IMG/VR virus record: IMGVR_UViG_3300042371_001386
Span: 20,902-84,901 of that record
DNA length: 64,000 bases
Reading direction: 5' to 3' (one strand)
DNA from: a virus
The notes under the pieces were generated by a model. It did not search any database. It had not been told where the DNA came from and worked only from the letters and a program-made list of their open reading frames with translations. The position numbers and the translations under genes were made by a program. How positions within the stretch are numbered: position 1 is the stretch's first letter; every line of letters begins with the position of its first letter. Positions 34,930 through 43,437 of the stretch are shown here, one piece after another.

Positions 34930-34938
34930 ATTATACCA
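34930..34938 (-). promoter_or_regulatory. Extended -10 promoter (TGGTATAAT)
   Basis: A TGnTATAAT element on the minus strand, 16 bases before GTG 34914, with the SD between. This is a host-type vegetative promoter without a clear -35, suiting early expression of the downstream small genes. Confidence 0.6.
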
Positions 34939-34974
34939 TACCAACATTTCACGAACAGTAAAGAAGACTAATAG

Positions 34975-35817
34975 TCACCAAGAATAAAAATCAGATTTAT
35001 ACAAATCAAAATTAAAATCAAATATTTTCCTTTGCAAGTTTTCGGCAAAGTGTTCTGGACTTATAATGACATTAATATCGCAATTTTTAATATTTTCTTT
35101 AACAATGCTAGTCACACCATCAATAAACTTTACAGTTCCAAGAAGTGGCATTGTTTCTAAAAGTTGCAAAAAGCATTCATCAGAAATTAATTTGTTAACT
35201 AAAAGATATTTGCATAATTTTTTCATTTTCGTTGAAGCGTCACACCAATCAGGGTGTTTTGCCGAAATCAAGTCAATGATAAACAAATCATATTTGGAAG
35301 ACACGAAAGAATAAACACTTCTAATATTGTGCAAATACTGTCTATCTTCGCTGAATCCAATACGGTTCAAAAAAGCAGAGTCATCTTGGTCTTCTGGCTT
35401 TGATTTTATAATACTTTGTATTAACAACCATGAATTCTTATTTTCCAGATTGATTGGAGATTCATCATTCCAAGTTATTTTGTAATCACTATCGCATTTA
35501 TAATCAAAGCATTTTCCATCAAATGAATTGTCGTTATAAAACAAAATCGAAAATGACGAATCTTTTTTTTCTGTATTGATATTTCCATCAACACAAATGC
35601 ACACTTGATCTATTGAGGCACCAACTTTGAACAGTTTGACAATTGATGCAATCTCATAATCATTTTTAGAAAAAACAATACAAGACGGAGAACCTTTCTT
35701 TCCAAATATTAAAAAAGAAGGTGTTGAAATTGATTTAGAGTGCGATGACCAATATTCTTTAAATTTCTGGGCAAAATTAAAAATATTTTTTTCTTCCGTG
35801 AAAATAAAATCAAACAT
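34975..35817 (-). CDS. Hypothetical protein
   Basis: 280 residues from MFDFIFTEEKN (ATG 35817; 35823 is TTG). Alternating strands and helices (PSFLIFGKKGSPSCIVFSKNDYEI; VCICVDGN; FSILFYND) suggest an alpha/beta protein. No motif recognised. The start overlaps the upstream stop by a few bases. Confidence 0.6.
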   Translation of the reverse strand: MFDFIFTEEKNIFNFAQKFKEYWSSHSKSISTPSFLIFGKKGSPSCIVFSKNDYEIASIVKLFKVGASIDQVCICVDGNINTEKKDSSFSILFYNDNSFDGKCFDYKCDSDYKITWNDESPINLENKNSWLLIQSIIKSKPEDQDDSAFLNRIGFSEDRQYLHNIRSVYSFVSSKYDLFIIDLISAKHPDWCDASTKMKKLCKYLLVNKLISDECFLQLLETMPLLGTVKFIDGVTSIVKENIKNCDINVIISPEHFAENLQRKIFDFNFDLYKSDFYSW

Positions 35818-35819
35818 AA

Positions 35820-36038
35820 TCAACTCGGTGGTACTAAGTTCTGTAACTGTAAGCCAAAAGCCATAATAGCTGGATTAGTAGATTTGCAAGCCACAATAAA
35901 ATCCCCAATGTCTAAAGCCAGATTAAGATCTAAATCGACATCAACACGATGCTTAATGGAAAATGATGGATCTTTAGGCTTATTTCTATTGTCTTCAAAA
36001 TCATTATTTTTTTTGGATCTAGGGTTAAATTCATTCAT
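35820..36038 (-). CDS. Hypothetical small protein
   Basis: 72 residues. A charged, Asn/Lys-rich N-terminus (MNEFNPRSKKNNDFEDNRNK) is followed by VDVDLDLNLALDIGDFIVACKS, which looks like a two-strand fold. Overlaps both neighbours by 4-8 bases. Unknown function. Confidence 0.5.
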   Translation of the reverse strand: MNEFNPRSKKNNDFEDNRNKPKDPSFSIKHRVDVDLDLNLALDIGDFIVACKSTNPAIMAFGLQLQNLVPPS

Positions 36039-36354
36039 AGTTCAGACCTTTCACTGTTACATATAAAAAATCAATATTAGGAAGTTTATCCTGCAACTCT
36101 ACAGGAAGTTTTATAACATTAGATTCAGTAGCATACAATATGAAATTATCATTTTTGGAAATAAGCTTAATGAACATATCGTAATTAGGAATTTTTCCCG
36201 ATGATATCACTAATGAAATACCATCATTGCACACTTCCTTTGAATGTTCAATAAATATTTTAAAAATTTCAGAATCAAGTTGGATATTCCACTCAGGAAA
36301 TATCCAACTATCATTCTTTCTGATGATTGGAACCACAGCTAAACTATTACTCAT
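36031..36354 (-). CDS. Hypothetical protein
   Basis: 107 residues, alpha/beta pattern (LAVVPIIRKNDSWIFPEW; DGISLVISSGKIPNYDMFIKLIS). The start overlaps the sigma gene stop by 8 bases, so it is likely coupled to it. No motif recognised. Confidence 0.55.
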   Translation of the reverse strand: MSNSLAVVPIIRKNDSWIFPEWNIQLDSEIFKIFIEHSKEVCNDGISLVISSGKIPNYDMFIKLISKNDNFILYATESNVIKLPVELQDKLPNIDFLYVTVKGLNYE

Positions 36355-37291
36355 TTAAACTCCAATGTTTTTTTATTACACTTACAGCCGTTTTAAACGC
36401 ATGTGTAATGGTCATTTTTGAGTAAGGTCTTTTGGTAGAAGGATTAACCAATGATCTTGCAAGTTCTGACTTCCATCCATGCTTACCATTAAGGGAAGCG
36501 ATGATACATTTACGCTCTAAATCTGATAGTGGCAAATTATCGATTTCAGAAACATTAAATGTAACTTCCGATTCATTTTGCCTTGCAACCGGATCAAACC
36601 TTAGACCATCAGAATCATACAAGCTCTCAACCACACACTTTGTGATATGACTATTTACATTTCTTCTTTGTTTGGAGTTAAGTTTTAAATCCTCAAAAAC
36701 ATCTTCTCTCGTTTTATTTGGATTTTGAAGCATATTTTGTTCAACTATATTCTTAAGCACATAATGCCTAGAAGGAGAAACTATAAGACGATTCTTATTG
36801 ATATGGTGCGATCTATATCTTGAAGCAACCCTACGCAAAAATGAAGTTATTTCTTTAGTTTCATCCGTAAAGTAATAAAGAGCAAAGATGGACTTTAGAA
36901 ACAATTCTTGCATGATATCTGCATCGCCATATGACCATTTGTACAGCAAAGGAATATGTCCTTCAATAACTGCAACTTCGATAGTCTTATTTCCTAATTC
37001 TGAGAATATTACCTTTTTAGGAATTAAGATTGTTTTGCGATCATTTTCAAATTCTGCAATTAAATTTTCTGGAATTTTATCAGTGTTTGGCTTATCGCTT
37101 AGTACTGACCATCTGAAAGCTACTTTTTCCTTACGAGGATAAAAAGATGACCATTTTTTCATTAATTCTGAGCTTTTCTTTATCTTTTCTTTTATGAAAG
37201 ACTTATTTTCCTCAGAAAGAATATTATATTTGTAACTCATTGCTGCTTCAACCAACCTTTCTTGTTGTGATTGTTTACCGACTACAAACAT
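36347..37291 (-). CDS. Divergent sigma-70-family factor
   Basis: 314 residues. A region 2-like helix set (YGDADIMQELFLKSIFALYYF...EITSFLRRVASRYRSHHI, about residues 120-165) and a C-terminal region 4-like helix-turn-helix (LPLSDLERKCIIASLNGKHGWKSELARSL...MTITHAFKTAVSVIKKHW). It lacks region 1 and is diverged in 2.4, so promoter specificity is not predictable. A candidate for directing RNA polymerase to phage promoters, perhaps the TAAATA class (inference). Confidence 0.6.
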   Translation of the reverse strand: MFVVGKQSQQERLVEAAMSYKYNILSEENKSFIKEKIKKSSELMKKWSSFYPRKEKVAFRWSVLSDKPNTDKIPENLIAEFENDRKTILIPKKVIFSELGNKTIEVAVIEGHIPLLYKWSYGDADIMQELFLKSIFALYYFTDETKEITSFLRRVASRYRSHHINKNRLIVSPSRHYVLKNIVEQNMLQNPNKTREDVFEDLKLNSKQRRNVNSHITKCVVESLYDSDGLRFDPVARQNESEVTFNVSEIDNLPLSDLERKCIIASLNGKHGWKSELARSLVNPSTKRPYSKMTITHAFKTAVSVIKKHWSLNE

Positions 37292-37400
37292 AAGGTAAAA
37301 AGATTTGTCCGAAACTCAACCTGATCTTTTACCCTTACATATAGTTGTTCGTTGTTGCTGCCAATTTATTTCAAGAAATTTATCCTAATGATAAAAATTT

Positions 37401-37431
37401 TTGACAAATTGATTTTAAAAACTTATAAATA
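37401..37431 (+). promoter_or_regulatory. Dual consensus promoter: TTGACA-17-TATAAA containing TATAAATA
   Basis: TTGACA (37401-37406), 17-base spacer, TATAAA (37424-37429). The same -10 extends to TATAAATA (37424-37431), the exact T4 late consensus. ATG 37437 starts 5 bases later, so the message would be leaderless; no SD is present. It may be used by both host and late RNA polymerase forms. Confidence 0.75.
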
Positions 37432-37436
37432 AAGCC

Positions 37437-37841
37437 ATGAACATTATTCATTTTTTTGAGTGGGAACAGCCAGATATAATAAGCTTTGACTTTGACGATA
37501 CTTTATGCTTAAAATATGGCGTTCCAAATGAAGAAATTGTTAAAATTCTCAAAAATTACCATCGTGAAGGCTGTACATGCATAATAGTAACCGCAAGGAA
37601 TCATGAGCATGAATCAGAGGAATGGTGGCAAGAAAATCAACCAAATCGTACTACTATAATTAAATTCTTAAAAAAACATCAAATACCAATTGAGAAAATA
37701 TTTTTCACCAACCATGAGCCAAAAGGCCCAATTTTAAAAAAATTAAATGTAAAATTGCATTATGACGATAAAGATGAAGAATTAGAAAGTGCCAAAGATC
37801 ACGGCATAAAAACTATAAAAGTGGAATATAAGGAAGTTTAA
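37437..37841 (+). CDS. HAD-superfamily phosphatase
   Basis: 134 residues. FDFDDTL (motif I, about 18-24), IIVTARN (motif II), a Lys in GPILKKL and YDDKDEEL (motif IV): complete HAD catalytic set. The short cap-less form resembles the phosphatase half of T4 polynucleotide kinase/phosphatase, so DNA or RNA 3' ends are possible substrates, but so are small metabolites. MNIIHFFEWEQPD is slightly tag-like. Leaderless. Confidence 0.78.
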   Translation: MNIIHFFEWEQPDIISFDFDDTLCLKYGVPNEEIVKILKNYHREGCTCIIVTARNHEHESEEWWQENQPNRTTIIKFLKKHQIPIEKIFFTNHEPKGPILKKLNVKLHYDDKDEELESAKDHGIKTIKVEYKEV

Positions 37842-38530
37842 TGGAAAGAGTAAGTTTAATTGAAGGCCAAATACCAGTAGTTATTTTTGCTCCTCATGGA
37901 TTTCAAGGCAATGATGAAAACACTGCAATTATCGCAGAAAACATTGCGAGGCAAATATCTGCATTTGCGGTCATAAACAAAGGATGGGAAAGAGCAGACA
38001 CAGTTGACTGCATCAGAGATAAAGCTGATTGTAACAATGTTGATCATTGCCACACAGAAGTTGTTGATGAAGAAATACTAGAACCTATGCTTAAATTTAC
38101 AAAAAAAGCAAAAGCCCTTGGTGATACAGTTTTTCTTTATAACATTCATGGAATGAGCAATAAGCATAGAAGTAAAATAAATGATAAGATCGATATGGTC
38201 ATTGGCTATGGAGAGGGCAATCCAGCAAGCTACAGTATGGATATTTGGAGAAAAGATTTCTTTATGCATAGACTTTTAAGTTTTGGAATTAATGCATACG
38301 AAGGCAAATCTGGAGGTCCTTTTAGTGGATGGTCAAGGAACAATATGAATCAATTATTTCGCAAATGGAATTTTGACAATAGCGTACAGGCATTACAATT
38401 AGAAATAGCACATGAATTAAGATCAGATAAAGAAATGTGCATGTTATTTAGTGATTACTTGGCTACTTGCATTAGTGATCTTATTGGTGTGACTGATTTC
38501 GTACCAGATAAAAAATATAAAAGCTATTGA
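37841..38530 (+). CDS. N-formylglutamate amidohydrolase-like metallohydrolase
   Basis: 229 residues; SD AAGGAAG, overlapping the HAD stop by one base. VVIFAPHGFQGNDENT, LYNIHGMS and a late ALQLEIAHELRSD match the His/Glu metal-site order of the FGase family. In the known family it releases formate from N-formylglutamate; here the substrate is unknown. Assigned by motif order only. Confidence 0.5.
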   Translation: MERVSLIEGQIPVVIFAPHGFQGNDENTAIIAENIARQISAFAVINKGWERADTVDCIRDKADCNNVDHCHTEVVDEEILEPMLKFTKKAKALGDTVFLYNIHGMSNKHRSKINDKIDMVIGYGEGNPASYSMDIWRKDFFMHRLLSFGINAYEGKSGGPFSGWSRNNMNQLFRKWNFDNSVQALQLEIAHELRSDKEMCMLFSDYLATCISDLIGVTDFVPDKKYKSY

Positions 38531-39000
38531 TTTTTAATATTTCGATCAATGAAAGACTGATCTTCTGGATTTACAGTTATATTTTCTGGCTTTCTATTCA
38601 AAGACCAATCGTGATTTAAGAAAATGAAGTTTTTTTCTTGGTTGTTTTTTTCTATTATGGAAAAATTTTCATTAAAGCCTATTCCCAAGTTGTTTATTCT
38701 TTGAGAATTTTTTTTCAATTCTGCTTCGATATTTATAATTCTGCCAGTGATAGATTCATCTTTATTTACAATTGTACCAGTGACAGATTCATCTCCAATT
38801 GGTTTTTTGTTACTTTTAATTTTAAAATGTTCAACAATAAAATATCTAAATTTTTCATTTTTTTTAAAGAGAAGTCCAATTGACATAAAAGAAAGTGCAA
38901 TAATTACAAAGTATAAAAAAAAATTACTTTTTTTCTTTACGATAATTTTTTTTGATTTATTTAATATTTCATTTTCAAGTTCTTTTTCCCATGATTCCAT
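38524..39000 (-). CDS. Single-pass membrane protein
   Basis: 158 residues. A basic cytoplasmic N-terminus, one membrane helix (FFLYFVIIALSFMSIGLLF, about 27-45), and an external hydrophilic tail with a short repeated unit (DESVTGTIVN / DESITGRIIN). SD GGGGGAT. Convergent with, and overlapping by 7 bases, the FGase-like gene. Function unknown. Confidence 0.6.
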   Translation of the reverse strand: MESWEKELENEILNKSKKIIVKKKSNFFLYFVIIALSFMSIGLLFKKNEKFRYFIVEHFKIKSNKKPIGDESVTGTIVNKDESITGRIINIEAELKKNSQRINNLGIGFNENFSIIEKNNQEKNFIFLNHDWSLNRKPENITVNPEDQSFIDRNIKNQ

Positions 39001-39012
39001 ATATCCCCCAAA

Positions 39013-39927
39013 TTATTTGTGCCTTAATAGGCTTTTATGTATAGATATGACCATATTGTTATAAATTTGACATTCATATTTTTTCTTATAAGAGAAAAGA
39101 GGCTCTAAATAAATTCCTCTTCTTATATTTCCAATATAATGTAGATTTTTTTTTGGACTATCATACATTGAAATTGCAATATATTTTTCTTTATCTTTAT
39201 ACACTGATAAATCACATCTTGTTTTGATGGCATCTTTGGATAAGCTTTTTATGTAATTTTGAGATTGATATTCTTGTGTGTTGATTTTGGTAGAAAGTTT
39301 CATTTTTTCTGCGTCTATGAGATTATGCAATACCTTTTTATCTCCGTATTTATTTTTTTCATAAATTTTTCTTATGTTGTGCAAATTTTCAATTGAAATA
39401 TTTGAATGTCCTTTTAATCCATTGCATATTGAACACATAGTTTGATAATTTGAATGTCTATCTGTTCCTCCCACACACTTAGGTGTAATGTGATCTTTAG
39501 TCAAGAGGACAAGGCCATCTTGACTTTTAGCATAAAGATTAAAATGAGGAGTAACATCATTCAAGTTTTTTTCTAATATGACCTTTGTGCCTTCAATGCC
39601 ACAACAAACACATTTATTGTTTTCTCTAAATAGAAAGTATCTCTGCGAGTTCATCTTTACAATGTACTCTTTACCTTGAAATGAAACTTTAAAATTATTG
39701 TTTGTTTTTTTTAATTTATCTAATATAAAAGACCAAGAATATTCCTTGATCCTTTGAATTTCTATATTATTTTTTAATTCTTCGACTTTTATTTCTAAAT
39801 CAATATTTGGAAAATGCAAATCACGAATGGCATTGGTTAATTCATCAAATGCTTTTTGTTGAACAAATTCTTTAGATTCACCGCTTTTTATTGTCCATTT
39901 TATACTCGCCTTAATTTCATATTTCAT
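39013..39927 (-). CDS. HNH endonuclease
   Basis: 304 residues. A helical N-terminal ~95 residues precede CVCCGIEG, KDHITPKCVGGTDRHSNYQTMCSICNGLKG (about 104-172): CxxC, DH-x-x-P, N and second CxxC of an HNH/McrA domain. The C-terminal part may bind DNA. Overlaps the upstream gene by 4 bases. Confidence 0.75.
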   Translation of the reverse strand: MKYEIKASIKWTIKSGESKEFVQQKAFDELTNAIRDLHFPNIDLEIKVEELKNNIEIQRIKEYSWSFILDKLKKTNNNFKVSFQGKEYIVKMNSQRYFLFRENNKCVCCGIEGTKVILEKNLNDVTPHFNLYAKSQDGLVLLTKDHITPKCVGGTDRHSNYQTMCSICNGLKGHSNISIENLHNIRKIYEKNKYGDKKVLHNLIDAEKMKLSTKINTQEYQSQNYIKSLSKDAIKTRCDLSVYKDKEKYIAISMYDSPKKNLHYIGNIRRGIYLEPLFSYKKKYECQIYNNMVISIHKSLLRHK

Positions 39928-40181
39928 TGAAACTCTTCATTCATATGATCTGCTTCGGCCTGACTGTATAAAAGCTCATAGACCATAAGACCACAATAGG
40001 CTGTAATCAATTTGTTTTTATTTATTTTAGAAAACGACCTAATCCATGTGCTTATAATTGGATTTACTTCTTCTATTTCTTTAAGTTTATTTTCAATATA
40101 CAAAACATCATCAGCGTTTTGCAAATTTCCAATTAATGAAAATGTCGTTTCCTTTTTCACCACAGGCAAATACTTTTCCAT
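39924..40181 (-). CDS. Hypothetical small protein
   Basis: 85 residues with SD AAGGAAG. Helical, ending in YELLYSQAEADHMNEEFQ. No family recognised. Sits between a methyltransferase and the HNH gene in one transcript. Confidence 0.55.
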   Translation of the reverse strand: MEKYLPVVKKETTFSLIGNLQNADDVLYIENKLKEIEEVNPIISTWIRSFSKINKNKLITAYCGLMVYELLYSQAEADHMNEEFQ

Positions 40182-40189
40182 TATCTTCC

Positions 40190-41074
40190 TTAAGGCAATA
40201 TCTGAAGTACATAATCATTAAACACTTGTGCCATCTGGTGTTCTGGGAATGCTTTGCTGTAGTCATCCCTAGTTATTCTTGATGACACCAATTTGTTGTC
40301 TTTGAAGAAATCTTCAACTAGAGTTTTAACACCATCTTGACTAACGACCTTAAACCTAGCACCATCAAACCATTTATTGTTTTCGTTAATTGGAAAATAA
40401 GTCTTCTGTTTTATATCACCAATAAGACCAAGCTCCGTCAACTCTTCATCTGTAAAAACTAATTGAACATAAGCTTTATTTAACTTTCTGTACAAATGAG
40501 TTCCATGCCTTGATGAAAAAGGATGGCAACGAACAAATATTTTTGAATTATCATCAACGATTTGACGAATTTTATTTAAAACTTCAACTGGGTTTTCGGT
40601 ATGATCTAAAACATCATAAAGCAAAACAAAATCGTAAGGAGCATTTTTTTTAATTTTTTCAAAGTCACTTGTCAATAAAAAGCTTTCTTTTTTTTCTTCC
40701 CAATTTAAATTGCCACTTTTCAAAATATCATAACCATGAGACTTAGTCGCCCCAGATGTAGAGGCATTAAGTGCAACATGTCCTTCGCCACATCCAAAAT
40801 CCAAAAAGCTTTTATCTCTTAAATCCTGACTTAAATAAGAAATAATACCTTCGGCCCTATCAATTTTATCTTGTTCGTTCTCTTCACATATTAAAAAATC
40901 AGGGGCAGCTTGAGGCCATTCTTCTGACATAAGAAGTGATTTCAAAACATCAAAATCAGATTTTTTTTCTATTTCCGAGATATTTTCTATTTTTTGATCA
41001 TTAGAAATTAAAGCAAGTTTTTTAAGTTGTGTCAGAATATCTTCAAAATTCTGAATAATTTTATCTAAGCTCAT
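40190..41074 (-). CDS. Class I SAM methyltransferase, paralogue of 54845
   Basis: 294 residues from MSLDKIIQNF (ATG 41074, SD AAAGGAT). A helical N-terminus of ~60 residues, then FLDFGCGEGHVAL (motif I), FVLLYDVLDHTENPVEVL (motif IV) and FVRCHPFSSRHGTHLYRKLNKAYVQLVFTDEELTELG. The last block is nearly shared with the gene at 54845-55720, so these form a distinct subfamily. Acceptor unknown; glycan or small molecule likely. Confidence 0.78.
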   Translation of the reverse strand: MSLDKIIQNFEDILTQLKKLALISNDQKIENISEIEKKSDFDVLKSLLMSEEWPQAAPDFLICEENEQDKIDRAEGIISYLSQDLRDKSFLDFGCGEGHVALNASTSGATKSHGYDILKSGNLNWEEKKESFLLTSDFEKIKKNAPYDFVLLYDVLDHTENPVEVLNKIRQIVDDNSKIFVRCHPFSSRHGTHLYRKLNKAYVQLVFTDEELTELGLIGDIKQKTYFPINENNKWFDGARFKVVSQDGVKTLVEDFFKDNKLVSSRITRDDYSKAFPEHQMAQVFNDYVLQILP

Positions 41075-41148
41075 GAAATCCATCCTTTATAAAAGCCTAC
41101 CTATTCTATAATAGAAATTATAAAACAAAATTTAAAAAAATTTCAACC

Positions 41149-41895
41149 TTAAAGTGATTGTAATTTTTGTTCTAGGCTTTTTTTCGAATGCATTTTAAAT
41201 GTTGGATACATGTAGCTAAAAGAATTTTTAACATTATTGAAAAAATCATCATATTTAGCCTGAATTATAATATCGCCATCTACTTTAAGAGTTCCGGCCA
41301 AATGAGACATTCCACTATCTATTCCAAAAAAACCAGAAGATTCCATTAGTTTTTTTGATAGATTGATCAAATCAGAAAAAAAACACTCACGGTCTTTTAT
41401 ATAAGTTTTTGTTTCTGTTCCACCTATGCATATTGATTTTTTCTTCTCAAATGCCCTAAAAGCATTTCTTACATCATTATTCGTAAAACTTTTTCTAGCT
41501 TCTACTGATCTACACAAAAAATGAAAACATAAAAAGTCTTTTTTTTCTTTAACGCCATGAAATGTGTCAGGTAAGATAAATTTTTTCAATTTAATTTTTT
41601 TAAGCGTACTAAGTCCAAAGCATATATTCAAATAAGAATAAGGAAGATAATTTTCAAAAGAAACAGTATTAAATTCAGGTTTCCAAGGATGGAAATAATT
41701 ACTCAAATAAATGTGACCATTATAATTAAATATTTTAAAAAGCTGAGAATAAATTTCAGGACTTTCTCCCAAAATTCCTATCTTTATGCCTTCTTGTATA
41801 GCCAAATTATACAAAATATTAAAACTTGTAATTATATCACCAAGATGCATAAACCGCAAATATACTTTACCATCATTTCGTTTCAATTTTATCAT
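41149..41895 (-). CDS. GT9-like (heptosyltransferase-fold) glycosyltransferase
   Basis: 248 residues. The N-terminal LRFMHLGDIITSFNILYNLA and the C-terminal SGFFGIDSGMSHLAGTLKVDGDII match the acceptor loop and nucleotide-sugar binding turn of GT9 GT-B enzymes. It is shorter than typical members (~320). Start overlaps the upstream gene by 4 bases. Confidence 0.65.
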   Translation of the reverse strand: MIKLKRNDGKVYLRFMHLGDIITSFNILYNLAIQEGIKIGILGESPEIYSQLFKIFNYNGHIYLSNYFHPWKPEFNTVSFENYLPYSYLNICFGLSTLKKIKLKKFILPDTFHGVKEKKDFLCFHFLCRSVEARKSFTNNDVRNAFRAFEKKKSICIGGTETKTYIKDRECFFSDLINLSKKLMESSGFFGIDSGMSHLAGTLKVDGDIIIQAKYDDFFNNVKNSFSYMYPTFKMHSKKSLEQKLQSL

Positions 41896-42329
41896 GGCTG
41901 TGAATTAAAATTTATTTTTCTTAAAATATTTTTTTGCTTGTCTCTTTGTTTGAGATAGTAACTTATTCCCTTTTTTATTTGATTTTCCTTAGATTCTCTC
42001 ACATCTCCAAAAATTGCATAATTCTCCATTTTTATAAGCTTGGCCATATTATCTTCCCCGCCAAACAAACTAAGCTCTCTAATTCTAATATCCACCTCTT
42101 CACTTGCTTTTTTTTGAATTTCTTCCTCAGTCATAACAACAAGATCGACATCAATAGGCAAAGAAACCTTTCTGATATTTTCCCACATCCATACAGGAAT
42201 AATGACCACATGATTAGTGTCATTTTTCAAAACCTCGACTTCTTCAAGTTGCAAATAGATATTATCAGCATCAAAGCACTGCTTGTATACTTTGTATCCT
42301 TCTCCAGAAGACAAATTTATCTTAGTCAT
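41892..42329 (-). CDS. Hypothetical protein
   Basis: 145 residues; SD AGGAGAA. Beta-rich first half (YLQLEEVEVLKNDTNHVVIIPVWMWENI), helical Lys-rich second half. No motif recognised. Confidence 0.55.
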   Translation of the reverse strand: MTKINLSSGEGYKVYKQCFDADNIYLQLEEVEVLKNDTNHVVIIPVWMWENIRKVSLPIDVDLVVMTEEEIQKKASEEVDIRIRELSLFGGEDNMAKLIKMENYAIFGDVRESKENQIKKGISYYLKQRDKQKNILRKINFNSQP

Positions 42330-42438
42330 GAAAATTCTCCTACAGACAAATTATAAGAGAAAATAATAACAATAAAAATATTTGTTTTTATTTTTATGGA
42401 ATCTTAAAATTAAACAAATAACTTTTTGGTGAAATATA

Positions 42439-43029
42439 ATGCCATACAAAGATAAAGAAGATTATAAAAAGTATCAAAAAAAATATCATAAAGATTGGTA
42501 TGATATGAACAAGGAAAATAGAAAAAAACAAATAAAAAAAAGAAAAGTTGAAATCTACAAAGAAGTGGCCAATTTTAAATCAACCAATAAATGCAAGATA
42601 TGCAAAGAATCAAATCCAGTCGCACTAGATTTTCATCACCTGTCTGATAAAAAATTTGGAATTCGTGCTGGTATCTCTTCTGGATATAACCTAAAAAAAA
42701 TAGTGGATGAGATGTCCAAATGTATAGTTTTGTGTGCGAATTGTCACAGGAAAGAACATCACGACAAAAAGGAAAATAAAACCATAAACAATCGTGAAAA
42801 AATAAACAATTTCAAATCAATCAATAAATGCAAGATATGCAAAGAATCAAATCCAGTCGCACTAGATTTTCATCACCTGTCTGATAAAAAATTTGAAATA
42901 AGCAAAGTATCAAGCTCCAGATGTAGTCTTGAACATATAATGAATGAAATATCAAAATGTATATTGCTATGTGCGAATTGTCATAGAAAAGAACATTATG
43001 GCGAAAAATCAGAATCATCCCACTCGTAA
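42439..43029 (+). CDS. Tandemly duplicated HNH-type zinc protein
   Basis: 196 residues; SD TTTTTGGTGA. A basic N-terminus then two copies of a CKICKESNPVALDFHHLSDKKF...CANCHRKEHH unit (about residues 51-112 and 130-191). Each has the paired CxxC and FHH of an HNH fold. The two units are almost identical in DNA, so the duplication is recent. A DNA-nicking role is plausible. Confidence 0.75.
   Translation: MPYKDKEDYKKYQKKYHKDWYDMNKENRKKQIKKRKVEIYKEVANFKSTNKCKICKESNPVALDFHHLSDKKFGIRAGISSGYNLKKIVDEMSKCIVLCANCHRKEHHDKKENKTINNREKINNFKSINKCKICKESNPVALDFHHLSDKKFEISKVSSSRCSLEHIMNEISKCILLCANCHRKEHYGEKSESSHS
42578..42896 (+). repeat. Recent in-frame tandem duplication in the HNH gene
   Basis: About 80 bases at 42578-42659 recur almost unchanged at 42815-42896, 237 bases (79 codons) apart, with only isolated mismatches visible. 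The flanking parts of the unit have diverged more. Confidence 0.85.
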
Positions 43030-43349
43030 GGAATAATCTTCCATGTGTCTAGAATTGTATAATCTGCTTTTAAATCCATTTCTGGATGCAACTGCCAACT
43101 AGTAATTCTAACACCTTGAACAGTAATTTTATGATCTTCCATCATCATGCACAAATTGAGTTCTATTCCCTGTTCATGCCAACCATCCATTTCTCGATCA
43201 GATGGCTCAATTTGAATAATTAAATGTCCTGTAATATCTTCTAATTGGTAACTACTAGGCAAAGGAAATTGCCCTGCATTCGATGGATAATCACCAGGGT
43301 CTTCCCAAATGTCTATTTCTAAAGATAAAGTATTTTCAAGAATTTTCAT
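42996..43349 (-). CDS. Hypothetical protein
   Basis: 117 residues; SD GGGAAT. Acidic and beta-rich (TLSLEIDIWEDPGDYP; LEDITGHLIIQIEPSDREMDGWHEQGIELNLCM), possibly a small jelly-roll-like fold. Overlaps the HNH gene by 34 bases on the opposite strand. Confidence 0.55.
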   Translation of the reverse strand: MKILENTLSLEIDIWEDPGDYPSNAGQFPLPSSYQLEDITGHLIIQIEPSDREMDGWHEQGIELNLCMMMEDHKITVQGVRITSWQLHPEMDLKADYTILDTWKIIPYEWDDSDFSP

Positions 43350-43389
43350 ACGATTCCCATCAATGTAAAATTACATAAATATATTTTTG

Positions 43390-43426
43390 ATAAGAATCAC
43401 AAATCAAGATGACTTGTGATTCTTAT
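43390..43426 (-). terminator. Rho-independent terminator after the gene at 43438
   Basis: A 13-bp perfect stem (43390-43402 with 43414-43426) and 11-base loop lie 11 bases past the stop on the minus strand, followed by an A/T-rich but not pure T tail. Confidence 0.7.
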
Positions 43427-43437
43427 TCGTTCAAAAA

